Assembly: GCA_026182355.1 (NCBI GenBank)
Contig: JAPFBL010000255.1
Span: forward strand, 1,736,001-1,800,000
DNA: 64,000 bases
From: Hermatobates lingyangjiaoensis
Taxonomy: Eukaryota; Arthropoda; Insecta; Hemiptera; Hermatobatidae
Reading direction: 5' to 3'
Every line of letters starts with the position of its first letter. Position 1 is the stretch's first letter. The notes beneath the pieces are model-generated. The model did no database searches, had not been told where the DNA came from, and was given only the letters and a program-made list of their open reading frames with translations. This document shows, in pieces, positions 22,162 through 32,510 of this stretch. The translations under genes and the position numbers were made by a program.

Positions 22162-23081
22162 TTTTATTAAAAATTATGCCAATTTTAACTTTTGTTCTTT
22201 TCCGAGTTAATTTTTCAAGTTTTCTCACTATGGATTTCCACCTTTCTGGTAAAAAATAAAGTAATTCACCAAAAGATTTATTCTTGACTTCCATTTTATT
22301 AACTAACAAGGTTTAACTATAACAAACAAATTAACCTTACATACTAATTACATACGACGTTTCGGTCAGCTCTGACCATCTTCAGGCACTAATAACAATT
22401 CATAACAGAACTCAAATACAAAAATAAGAACTATCTAAATTATAACACAATTATTAAACATCCTAACAGAATAAGAAATATTTACATGAATTGAGTGGGA
22501 GGTTATACAGGTTATAACGGTCCTCAGGTTGCTATTAATTAAAAGTACTAACGAATTTGAAAATAATCAGGGATTGAACTTAATATTATCCTACGTTCCT
22601 GCATGCAGTTTTAATAATTCTCAAGCATATTAAAACTGCATGCAGGAACGTAGGATAATATTAAGTTCAATCCCTGATTATTTTCAAATTCGTTAGTACT
22701 TTTAATTAATAGCAACCCTGAGGACCGTTATAACCTGTATAACCTCCCACTCAATTCATGTAAATATTTCTTATCTGTTAGGATGTTAATAATTGTGTTA
22801 ATAATTTAGATAGTTCTTATTTTTGTATTGAGTTCTGTTATGAATTGTTATTAGTGCCTGAAGATGGTCAGAGCTGACCGAAACGTCGTATGTAATTAGT
22901 ATGTAAGGTTAATTTGTTTGTTATAGTTAAACCTTGTTAGTTAATAAAATGGAAGTCAAGAATAAATCTTTTGGTGAATTACTTTATTTTTTACCAGAAA
23001 GGTGGAAATCCATAGTGAGAAAACTTGAAAAATTAACTCGGAAAAGAACAAAAGTTAAAATTGGCATAATTTTTAATAAAA
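22162..23081. repeat. Eta-family palindrome, ~455-bp arms
   Basis: Bases 22162-22616 and 22628-23081 are near-perfect inverted copies around an 11-base centre. Differences are a few single-base changes and small gaps. Each arm carries the hammerhead-like core: CUGAAGA, one base, GGUCAG/CUGACC, GAAA (22858-22883 on +; mirrored at 22360-22385 on -). Each arm also encodes the same short peptide, MEVKNKSFGELLYF followed by a basic helix and GIIFNK. In the left arm this continues (22055-22309, minus) as TCLIEGLLPKYTN. The basic helix followed by FN..CL...LLPKY resembles the N-terminus of Penelope-type ORFs, which suggests that each arm is a terminal repeat plus the start of the ORF. Confidence 0.9.
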
Positions 23082-23107
23082 TATATATATATATATATAT
23101 ACACGAG

Positions 23108-23236
23108 TTCGAGATTAACAAAGAGCAACACACAAAGTAGGGAAACACACTTACAGACTCAAATTTTCGGGTAAACCGTCTTCAGGAGAAAAGAGAATGG
23201 GAGACCAAGCACGTTGAAGACGCAACGGCAAGAAAC
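23108..23236. repeat. Epsilon-family single arm
   Basis: The arm has CACTTACAGACTCAAATTTT, CGGGTAAACCG, TCTTCAGGAGAAAAGAG and GACCAAGCACG. On the minus strand the core is CUGAAGA, then GGU/ACC or CGG/CCG pairing, then GAAAA. A (TA)n tract follows at 23247-23275. Confidence 0.7.
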
Positions 23237-23239
23237 GTT

Positions 23240-25190
23240 AGAATAATATATATATATATATATAATATATATATAATCATATAGACAAAGAAACACAGAG
23301 ACTGTAAGTGTGTTCTTTTGATTTCATCTATGTTCTATTTGTCACATGAACTATATTTGTCCGTTTTGGATCGTATTTCCAACGTAAAAAAGTATATTAT
23401 ATATATATATATATATAATATATATTGCTTATATATGAATATATAATAAATTTTGCAATAATCACGTCTAAACTTAAGTTAGAAACACAGAAAATTGGAA
23501 TAAGTTTTTTTAATCCAAATAACTGGTTGAATTTATTTTTTCAACTGAGTCCACGATGTATTGACCAAAGAAAGGGGACTTGTGGTACAGTATTCAGAAG
23601 ACAAATTATTCAAAGAAGGGAATTCGAAGTTATAATTTAGTGCACATACTTGTTTTGATTCTAGTCATCTCAAATAATTTTAAATTTCCGTTCCTTTTAA
23701 CAGTTCATTTGTTAAGAGTTTGCCTTTCTAATAATTTTAATTATTCTTTTAATTAAATTAACAGCACTATTTATATTTTCCTCTTATTGAAGTAACCTTA
23801 CTCCATCTTATATAGACTAGACATATCTAAAAGGCATTAAATAAAATCATTTTTCAATTTAGTAGGACAAATATTATAATATCAACTGCTTTTACTTTAT
23901 AATATAACAATAAGTAATTAACTTGCACGGACTCGCAAGTTATTTATATAATATAGTATTATATACGTATTGATAACTTACAAAAATAAGCCAATTATAC
24001 CCCACCCCCAAAGTAGTGAAGCATAGTGGTATTTACAAAATTTCACGCCAATTATGTCTTACAATATACATAGAAGAAGCTGCTAGTAATTATTGCCGAA
24101 CAACATCAATATTCAATAGTTTGAAGCGAACAAATTAGTGCCCTAATTTTTCATATAACTAATATAAATAATGCTATAAATTGGTTAAAAGCTGAAATGG
24201 CACGCACTAAAGATTAACAGTGTTAACAAATAAAAATCGAGTCTTCATTAATTAAATTTATCAGATCAAATACCATAAACATTAGTTTGTTTTCATTTAT
24301 TCAAATTAAACTCAATACAAACGAGAGCAAAAGACTGTCTGCAAAGTTTTCAGCACACCAGCAGGTAACGTTCTCTTATTTCTGAACTAAATCACATTGA
24401 TGGATATACCTATATATTCAATGGCGCACATTGTTTTCTTCCTTTTGTTTCTCCTGACAACTATTGCAACAAAACTTTGTAACTCTAAGTGTTAATCTAT
24501 TTTTTGTTTTTTTTTCTGTAAGTTTATCTTTGTTCTTTTGTTTCCCCTTCAGATTGATTTTCTATTTACTGAAGAGTGTATATAAATATATACCCAATAT
24601 ATTTGTACATACATAATTTTTTCGAATACCCACACCTTTTAATGCTATTCTAGGGTAAGAATTGTACCACATGTTATTTGGCCCCCAACTTAGCTAGCCA
24701 CATTACCTGTTTTGATTTATTACCATACGCCATTTATCCTTTCGACCATTATATGGAAGGTAGCCACATTACCGGGTTTATCATGTTTTAATCCATATTA
24801 TAAACATATCAGTAACTGAATTAAAGATATTTAAATATTTTCCAATAATTAAGAGACGTCTAGTAAAATTTGGACCAACATTTTTTAAAATGAAATAACA
24901 GTTTGTTTTGAGATAATACCTTTATCTCATTCCTGTGGCTAGTTAAATCCTATGGGTATAATCCTTCAGGTTATGTTCCGTAAACATGGTTCCAATGATA
25001 GACAATGATATTTGATTGACAATGCAACTTTAATTTTACATAATATGAAATCTACTGAAGTATTATATTGTTTACATAACTAGTGCACGAGTTTATGGTC
25101 AATTATTGAAGTGTCATACCTCTTTCAGGACTTTATGATGAATAAATGTTGGTAGTTTTGGTATTAATTAACAGAGTAATTGAATGTCGC
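23240..25190. other. No gene; (TA)n tracts and an unassigned open frame
   Basis: Clusters of (TA)n lie at 23247-23275 and 23395-23425. The 71-codon frame at 23425-23640 (+) has no motif I recognise and is not called. The rest is AT-rich and featureless. Confidence 0.4.
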
Positions 25191-25412
25191 GCATTAATCT
25201 CAACTATTCGTTCCTCCATTCATAAACTTGTTAACTCTAATTCTCTCTTTTTCCTTTCTTTCCTCTTTTCCCTCCCTTCGTTTCTCTGTCATTCTGTAGC
25301 TTTCTGTTGCCTTTAGAATTCTCTAGTTTCTCTCCTTCTCTTCCTGAAACTCTGTTTTCCCCTCTTATCTATCTTAGATGCCTAAATGTCTTGAATTGAA
25401 TTGAATAGCGGT
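25190..25412 (+). repeat. Polypyrimidine tract ending in (TTGAA)n, possible LINE 3' tail
   Basis: A strongly C/T-biased top strand (about 25235-25375) leads to TTGAATTGAATTGAA at 25392-25406. Short pentamer tails of this type end many non-LTR retrotransposons. No RT lies directly upstream, so this would be a heavily 5'-truncated copy. Confidence 0.3.
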
Positions 25413-25706
25413 TTTTATAATAAAGCCTAACTACCTACGCAATTACAAAAGTCTATTCATTATAAGTCTCATAATAAACAATAACAATATTGTAAGCACA
25501 TATTGTACAATTGAGTAAGCAAGATATCCTGGACGGGCCCTCAATCATGCAATAACATTTGGCGTGCCACAGTACGCTTGTACAAGCGCACACCTGTTAC
25601 ACCTCGACGTTTATTAATTTTTGTTTCATTCCTCCTTGATCAAGCAATTTAAATTTAACCCTTTAAAACTATTGAAATCAATTATCTAGTTTAAAAGAAA
25701 CAAATA

Positions 25707-26270
25707 GTGATCAAACTGATAATAACTGGCACACAACACCAATTTATAATTGAACTTTACACAGAAACTTCTATTAATTCAAACAAAGAAAAAAATAGCT
25801 CAAGGGAAAGATCCAACGAAAACAAAAAAACAAAAAGAAACAGAAGAAAACTCACAAGTAATACTCAAGCCAAATACTCAGTTAATGTTCACTTAAACGA
25901 AGGGGCGACTCCTTTACAATCAGTCCACAGTCCTTTTCTTAAACTTCCTGAACCTCTAACTGATGAACAAACAACGTTTCCTAGAAACAACCACTGTCCT
26001 TGACAATGACTCAGTGGAATGAAAACTCAAACATTAACAGAAACAGCAACTCTCAGAAAATGGCTCAGCTGAATGCAAACTGAAACACTTTGTAGAAGCA
26101 GCCATTCTCAGCCAAATGCAGATCCAACACAACAACAGTTCCAGAACTATCTAGTCGATCTGGTATCTTCACCCAACCAAAACTCTCAGTTTTTTTCTTC
26201 TCCTAACATTTCTCACATGGTTCCTGTTGAATATTTTTTTCTCTTTTTAAAAAAAAATATCCAGTAACTA
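25707..26270 (+). pseudogene. Lys/Asn- and Gln/Ser-rich ORF remnants
   Basis: The frame 25707-26003 contains TETSINSNKEKNSS, a basic KKTKRNRRK stretch and a C-terminal Pro/Thr-rich part. The frame 26073-26267 is rich in Gln, Asn, Ser and Pro (PTQQQFQNYL, SSPNQNSQFFSSPN). Between them the words AACTCAAAC/AACAGAAACAGC recur. The first resembles the basic ORF at 17915-18130 (minus). This is likely a decayed repeat protein, with no function assigned. Confidence 0.35.
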
Positions 26271-26956
26271 TATTTATAGAACTCAAAACTTCATATCATT
26301 ATGAAAGAATTCTAAATCCTCATAATTGTAAATAATTTATTATATTGAATATCCTGACTGGTTTGGCCCTGTTAAACTTGTTTATAAACTTTATGCGAGA
26401 GTGTTTTGACCAAACTGGTGCTGATTTGTCTCACAAATGTAAATGCTTCAGAGATATTGACTTGGAAAGCCTCATAGCTCTTTCCATGGGAGAATGTTTA
26501 CTATTTATAAACGTTTTGGTAAATTTTATCAACATGAATATTTAAATAAAATATTTAATTGAAAGGTACAAACATAATTTAAGTTATTTTTCAGTTTTAG
26601 GTTACATTATTTATGCTTACATTCGTTTTCCCTAGTCCCGTTTTTCTTTTAACAATGAATATCTTGGATTTGGATTGGTTAAAAGCCATGCTGGGACTCT
26701 ATGTTCAGTTGTTGATTTTTCGAATGGGAATAGAATTGCAAGGAATAGATTACTAATTCTTCAATTGCACAGAACAATGAGATAAAACAATAAGTATTAT
26801 ACCAACTGCTTTAGAATTCTTCACCTAAGATAGTTGAAGTACATACTAGAATATAATACTCAGTAGCCCAGTCACACAAAGACCTCCAAACACAATTACA
26901 GGTACCTGTAATCTTGTAGCTGTCTATAAATAATGCAGCCTTTCTGGCCAGATATG
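26271..26956. other. No gene recognised
   Basis: The 66-codon frame at 26345-26545 (+) is unassigned. It may be a chance frame. Confidence 0.35.
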
Positions 26957-27208
26957 TTAAGAAATAAGAACTATATAACAAAAAACGATTTCTTGATAGC
27001 CTGCAGATTTAAATTGCTTTAAGGATAACAGACTACCAAGTTGCATCGAAAGCTTTCTCAAATCTAACAATATAATACAGCTTTTCTTATCTTTGTAAAG
27101 TTTTTCTTCAATGACACATTCTGTATCTATTATTGTATCCGCAGTACGCTTCAGGAGTGCAAATTCCGTTTTCCGGTCTACATTCACCGAGAGCTTCTGA
27201 GCTTTCAT
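26957..27208 (-). pseudogene. Non-LTR retrotransposon RT fragment (motif A region)
   Basis: An 83-residue minus-strand frame contains EFALLKRTADTIID followed, after a helix, by KKSCIILLDLRKLSMQLGSLLSL. In jockey/CR1-type reverse transcriptases the same region reads FRK..ST.DAI, a helix, then a hydrophobic strand LDLSKAFDTVDH..LL. The order and spacing fit. The catalytic KAFD is changed to RKLS, so the enzyme would be dead. No other RT motif continues on either side. It is a 5'- and 3'-truncated fossil, and the clade is not certain. Confidence 0.5.
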
Positions 27209-29549
27209 GTCCTGATTTAACTGGCATAATCAACCCTAAATATTTTGAGTCCTCAGAAAGTATCTCTCAGTAAACATTCATTATAATTATAAAATTCAGT
27301 GTACAACTTTGAAATAAATAAAAACTGTAAGAATAATGTCTTTAACAATTCCATCTAGCCCCAGTTTTTTCATTGACTCAAATCTGTAGAATAGTTGGTT
27401 TAGCTCCTAATTGTTCGTTAATTAGGTCGTTCTAAAAAAATTTAGAATGTTCACATTTTGAACAAATTATTATCAAAAATTTATTATCAATAATTATCAA
27501 AAATCCTTGACACAGGTAATTATGACAGCAACCTCACCTGAAAAAAATCAGGTTTATTTAACAGACAGTATGGCCCGGTTTCCAATCAAATGTAAAAAAA
27601 TGATTCTGAAAGGTTGTGGGCAAGATACTGGCCACACAATTCATGCAACAGCTATACACGAAAAAGCACATTTTGAGCGAATGAGCTGAATACTATTTTG
27701 AGTATTCAAATATGAGTGTCTTCAATTCAATTCATATGGTTTAAAATCTCTACATTTTAAAGAGATTACATGTAGGAAAGGGAGTTACAATACACCTTAT
27801 AATTTTAGAAAAAGTATTTTAAAAGTTAAAAACTTAACTAAAGTAAAATATATTTTCGTAAAAAATAATTATTTTTATTATACGATAAAACAATTTCAAA
27901 AAAGTTTCATATATGGCAAAGGATAGTATAGCCCTAAAAATTGAAAACTAAACTTGGAATTACAGATCCATATTTTACATATTCCGCTGCACATGTTGAA
28001 TTTGAATAGATTGATATTGAAATTTTTCATACGAATTGAGCAAAAAATTAGTTAAATGATATTAAAAGAAATTGAAGATATTTTCATGATTTAATAGATA
28101 CGTAGGAAAAACAAAATTCTCAAATTGAAAAATCAACACTAAACACTCATATATTTTATGTTTTCTAGCGTGATGTATAGTTGTCTTAGAAAAGTGTTGT
28201 ATTCAATCTGCATGTTGTACCCTTTAACAAATCTTAATGTCAGATTTATAGCCCTTATTCTTTCATAACCGCATTGTTTTTTACCATTGAAATATGAGAA
28301 GGTACTTTTCCTTCGTTTGATCAAATGGCTCCTCATATTAATCCAATTCTCCTCAGATTCAATAAACTTAAAATTTTGCATTAAGTATATATTATTAGGT
28401 ATACAGATATAAAAATATATTAGGTAATATTACTACGAATATTTCATGAGCTTAAATATTGGAAAGTAGCATCTAGCATTACCCTTAAAGTGATAACTAT
28501 TTGTTTCTATAGTTTTAACGTGAGACGTTTTTTGGTGAAAATACATCTTGGTAAGATATATGGTACATTTAAGAAGAACAACAGTCAACAGAATCAGTTC
28601 TAAAACCCTTGGTTAAAACTAATTTTTTTTTTTCAAATCCAAGATGAGTCTTTGTGACTTTAGCTACTTCTTGGATCAAAACTAATAGATAGCTGTTTCA
28701 TATAATTGTTCTGATGAAGTGTATAGACGAAGCTTAGTAGACGAATTGTTATTTCTGATTCACCACTATGTGTTATCATATTATATTTGACACCCCCCAT
28801 TAGCATCATGAGTATCTTTTTTAATTATTTTTAAACAAACATCACATATTTAATGTCGTTATTAAATTATCAGTAATATAAAATTCAACAAACAGAATGG
28901 GTGTTTAACTAGATAAAGTTTGAAGGCTTTTACTTGTTCAAAATATAATTCTTTTGGAGAAATATTTAGTTTTATAAAATATTGAATACCTTTTTTTTCT
29001 TTTTTAAATGAGTTTGCAAAGTTATTCCTGAACTGAAATTCTTTCTCGTTTCGTCCCCTCTGCCCTTCTTTTGGAAGAAATACAATCTTTTAACCTACCA
29101 TATATCTAATCAAACTCAAAATCTCTGTCAAAACTATATTTATTATATGTACTTAGAACAAAGCAATTATTTGAACTCTCAATTAATATGAGAGCACAAA
29201 AAAGTAAATTATAAGTGTGAAATAACTTATATTTCCTAACTGTGATAAGAATAATAAGCACATAAATATAATAATGAATAATAAATTATTATTTGAAATA
29301 GTACAGCATGTATGAGTAGTTAATACAGACGCAACACATCAATTTCTTCATATGGGTAAACCTAGTACTAAATTATAATGGTTGATAATTCCTGATAAAT
29401 TTTCTAGACATACTTTTGATACTGTTTTAATAGTCTTTTTTTTCTTCATCAATTTTACAGTTAAAAACCCCATAAGAAATGACAAATAACCCTCTCAACA
29501 AACAACATCATTCATATTGGGTGAGGTTCCTGATACATTAGATAAAAAT
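27209..29549. other. No gene recognised
   Basis: Frames at 27507-27689 (+) and 28139-28381 (-) have no family motif that I can name. The rest is AT-rich DNA. Confidence 0.4.
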
Positions 29550-29625
29550 ACTAACTATAAAAAACCAACTGTGGCCTACACCAAATTTTACTGTAAGTAA
29601 ACATATATCAAATTAGTTCACAACC
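29550..29625 (-). repeat. K element end fragment (K6)
   Basis: ACTGTGGCCTACACC followed by TTTTACTGTAAGTAAAC matches the GGCCTACAC..ACTTTACTATAAGTAA end of K copies. The body diverges soon after, so only the end is called. Confidence 0.5.
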
Positions 29626-30587
29626 AATTAACTTTTAGTTTCGCAACTACAAATCCCATACCCAGATTTATTGCATCCGATTGATATTACCACCTTTTAA
29701 CTGCATTCTTCTTGATTTATTTGTGAGTTCACTGCTCTGAAAGTTAAAGCGTGTATTGCAAACATTCTCGATACTGCAGGATCTTTTAATGGTTCCAAAC
29801 ATTTATAAATTGTTTACTAACTCATTCCCAAGGATTCCTTTGTTTTCAGGTACTCATATGAAATCAAATTATTTACACTGTTTTTATTACTGACTTATCA
29901 CTCGTCAGTATGTCAGACTACAGCCCTAATATTTCAGGTGATCATTCGTGTTCACATCGAGATCCTAGTTTAAAATAATCTACATAGAGCATTCTATGTA
30001 ACAAATATATAAACCAATCTATTGTTATTTAATTCTATAACTTTTTTGACATTTAATTTCTCATAGATCCTTTTTGGTTTTGTAGAACAAAGTAAAAATA
30101 AATCATTTCTCATATAAATGTCAAAGAAAGACTTTGTTATATATGTTTTTTATAATTTACTCTGAGAGTAGGTACTGAAATACTTCAATATTTTCTGAGA
30201 GTAGCCCAGAAGTACTGAATTTACTTCAGTAAATGGAGAAATACAATATCTCGCTACATACGGTTCTGATTGAGATTTCATAAAAAAAAAATGCCTTAAA
30301 ATTTCAGAATCATACGTTTGATTTAATGACTTCAATATCCCAATAGCTCAGCAAGTATCAATATCTCGATAATAATCCTTTCATAAACATCGTCTATATA
30401 TTGTAATAGAAATCCCTTTCTCCTGATTGTTCATTCCATAACTATCCCAGGAATACCCATAAAACATACGTCTAAGAGAACGTAACCAAAGGACTTATCG
30501 CCATGCACAATTGCAAGGGAATATATTTATTTTCATTTCTTATTTTTACGCGTACAGTTAATTTTTATGTTTCAAGTCAGAAACCAT

Positions 30588-30790
30588 AATCACTATTGTT
30601 TCTTCCCTCCTGTCTTCTTTTTAAATAATTATACACCTCTGTAATACATGTATACAAATGTTTTTGCATTTTTGTAACTTCTTGTAAAATAAAATTTAAA
30701 AAACTTGTAAAATTAATTAATCTACAAAATTAAATTGATATCTTGTTTTCAGCATTAATATTTGAAAATTTATATACCATTTAGTAGAAT
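30588..30790 (-). repeat. Lambda repeat, inverted copy
   Basis: Reverse complement of the segment at 31590-31790: shared words are AAGAAGTTACAAAAAT, AACATTTGTA, ATTACAGAGGTGTATAATTAT and AAGACAGGAGGGAA. With the forward copies at 31558 and 32190 it frames the two palindromes at 30.86-31.47 kb. Confidence 0.7.
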
Positions 30791-30815
30791 ATCCTAATTC
30801 TGGAATTGGCACACA

Positions 30816-30861
<46 letters not shown>

Positions 30862-30868
<7 letters not shown>

Positions 30869-31145
30869 CAATTAAATAAACGGTCCAGCGTACTTTTAAA
30901 TAAAACCATTACAAAGATAATAGCACACAGAATAGACACAGGAATAACTCAACTTCTATATTTCGAACCATCCAGTCGTCATCAGGTAGCAAGATCCTGC
31001 AGAAGGCAGAGTGTGACTCACTTGCCCACTTTGCCCACTCTGCAATTCCTGCGGGACTCTTCGCCTCCTGATGACGACGATGGTTTCGAAATATAGAAAT
31101 GAGTTATTCCTGTATCTATCTGTGTGCTATCTTATTTTAATTGGT
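30862..31145. repeat. Zeta-family palindromic element
   Basis: Arms run from about 30862 to 31012 and from 31032 to 31145. GCACACAGAATAGACACAGGA on the left is mirrored by TCCTGTATCTATCTGTGTGC on the right. Cores: minus strand at 30961-30985 (CUGAUGA ... GAAA) and plus strand at 31068-31091 (CUGAUGA ... GAAA). The left (TA)n is at 30832-30866 and the right one at about 31146-31160. The 96-codon frame 30806-31096 is read through the repeat and is not a gene. Confidence 0.8.
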
Positions 31146-31198
31146 ATGTATATATATATAGTAATATTATATATTATTATATATATATATATATATAT

Positions 31199-31472
31199 CA
31201 TTCACAAATGAAGAAAAGCAACACAACAGAGAAAGAGACACACTTTACAAACTCTAATTTTCGGATGATCCGTCTTCAGGAGAAAAGAGAGAATGGGCGA
31301 CCAGCACGCCGAAACAAACGGCAGGAAACCCAATAAGGAATGGGTTTCCTGCCGTTGTGTTTCCGGCTGCTATGTCGCCCATTCTCTCTTTTCTCTGAAG
31401 ACGGATATCCGAAAATATAGAGTTTGTAAGTGGTCTTTCTCTGTGCGTTGCTTTCTTCATTGTGAACTGATT
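31199..31472. repeat. Epsilon-family palindrome
   Basis: Arms mirror each other around 31333-31340. The inner 13 bp GGCAGGAAACCCA/TGGGTTTCCTGCC (31320-31332/31341-31353) are perfect and the outer parts nearly so. Cores: minus at 31258-31279 (CUGAAGA, C, GGAU/AUCC, GAAA) and plus at 31395-31414 (CUGAAGA, C, GGAUAUCC, GAAA). Overlapping open frames on both strands here (31124-31571) encode mirrored peptides because of the palindrome and are not genes. Confidence 0.85.
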
Positions 31473-31495
31473 TGCGTCCATTTGGATCGTTTTTA

Positions 31496-31499
<4 letters not shown>

Positions 31500-31550
<51 letters not shown>
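31500..31550. repeat. (TA)n microsatellite
   Basis: About 24 TA units between the epsilon palindrome and the lambda/delta copy. Confidence 0.95.
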
Positions 31551-31553
<3 letters not shown>

Positions 31554-31557
31554 GATC

Positions 31558-31885
31558 AAACCACAAGTTGATGGGTTTGATCCAAATTAAATTTTCAAAA
31601 ATTAATGATAAAAATAAGATATCAATTTTGTGGAATAATTAATTTTAAAGTTTTTTAATTTTTTTTTACAAGAGGTTACAAAAATATAAAAACATTTGTA
31701 ATGTATACAGGTATTACAGAGGTATATAATTATTCAAAAAGGAGACAGGTGGGAACAAATAATAGTTGGGTCAGTTGGGTTTTTGACTCTAGTTTTAGTT
31801 GGTTGAAAGATCTTAGTCTTTTTTTCCCATTTCATATTGTGGTTTGATCATTGATTTTATTTTCAGGAGTTTTTGTGAAATCTGT
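31558..31885 (+). repeat. Lambda repeat fused to a delta end, copy 1
   Basis: It starts CCACAAGTTGATGGGTTTG, runs through GAGGTTACAAAAATATAAAA and GACAGGTGGGAACAAATAAT, then enters the delta sequence TTGGGTTTTTGACTC, GGTTGAAAGATCTTAG and TGTGGTTTGATCATTG. Part of the delta core (the CUGACGA box) is replaced by an AGTTTTAG stretch. The copy at 32190-32510 has the same fusion. Confidence 0.75.
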
Positions 31886-32189
31886 TTTACATACTTTTCA
31901 CTAACAACACACAAAAAACACACACAACACACAACATCCAAGATTTTAAATAAATATACCCGGAATAAAACCGACCTTAGCCCTAGGAGGTACATCTTGT
32001 TGCTCGGCGGCAGTGCACTGGTCTAACCTTAAATATTTTTGTCATTTTTATGAGTGTTAAATTAGATTTTATTTTCTTTTTCTTTGTTGCCTTTTCTTAT
32101 TTTGTAATCTATTTGTTCTTCATTACTATAGTTTTTTTATCTATTTTATTTTCTAAATTTTATTATTATATTCCATATTACCTTTTATT

Positions 32190-32510
32190 ATAAAACCACC
32201 AAGTTGAATGGGTTTGTCCAATTAAATTTTCAATAATTAATTTATAAATTAAATTTCAATTTTGTAAATTAATTTTAAAGTTTTTTAATTTTTTTTATCT
32301 AAGAGGTTACAAAATTTAAACCTATTTGTAGTTATCATACCAGGTATGTTATTACTAGTTAGACAGGTGGGAACAAATAATATTGGGTCAAGTCGGTTTT
32401 TGACTCTAGTTTTAGTGGTTGAAAGGTCGTTATTTTTTTTCCCAACTTTGGTCCCATTTGTTTTCTGAAGATGATTTCCGAATTTGATTGTAGAAATCTT
32501 GTTTTACACA
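32190..32510 (+). repeat. Lambda repeat fused to a delta end, copy 2
   Basis: Direct duplicate of 31558-31885 at roughly 75-80% identity by eye, about 630 bp downstream. Shared pieces include AAGTTGAATGGGTTTG, AGAGGTTACAAAAT, TAGACAGGTGGGAACAAATAA and GACTCTAGTTTTAG. It is more decayed at the delta end. Confidence 0.7.

Noticed and set aside
22055..23140. Twin open frames encoding the same peptide on opposite strands
   Set aside because: They are mirror images caused by the eta palindrome. They are described as part of that repeat and not as two genes.
31124..31571. Four overlapping frames of 70-101 codons on both strands
   Set aside because: They run through the epsilon palindrome and (TA)n tracts and end in repetitive YIYI residues, so they are artefacts of the repeat.
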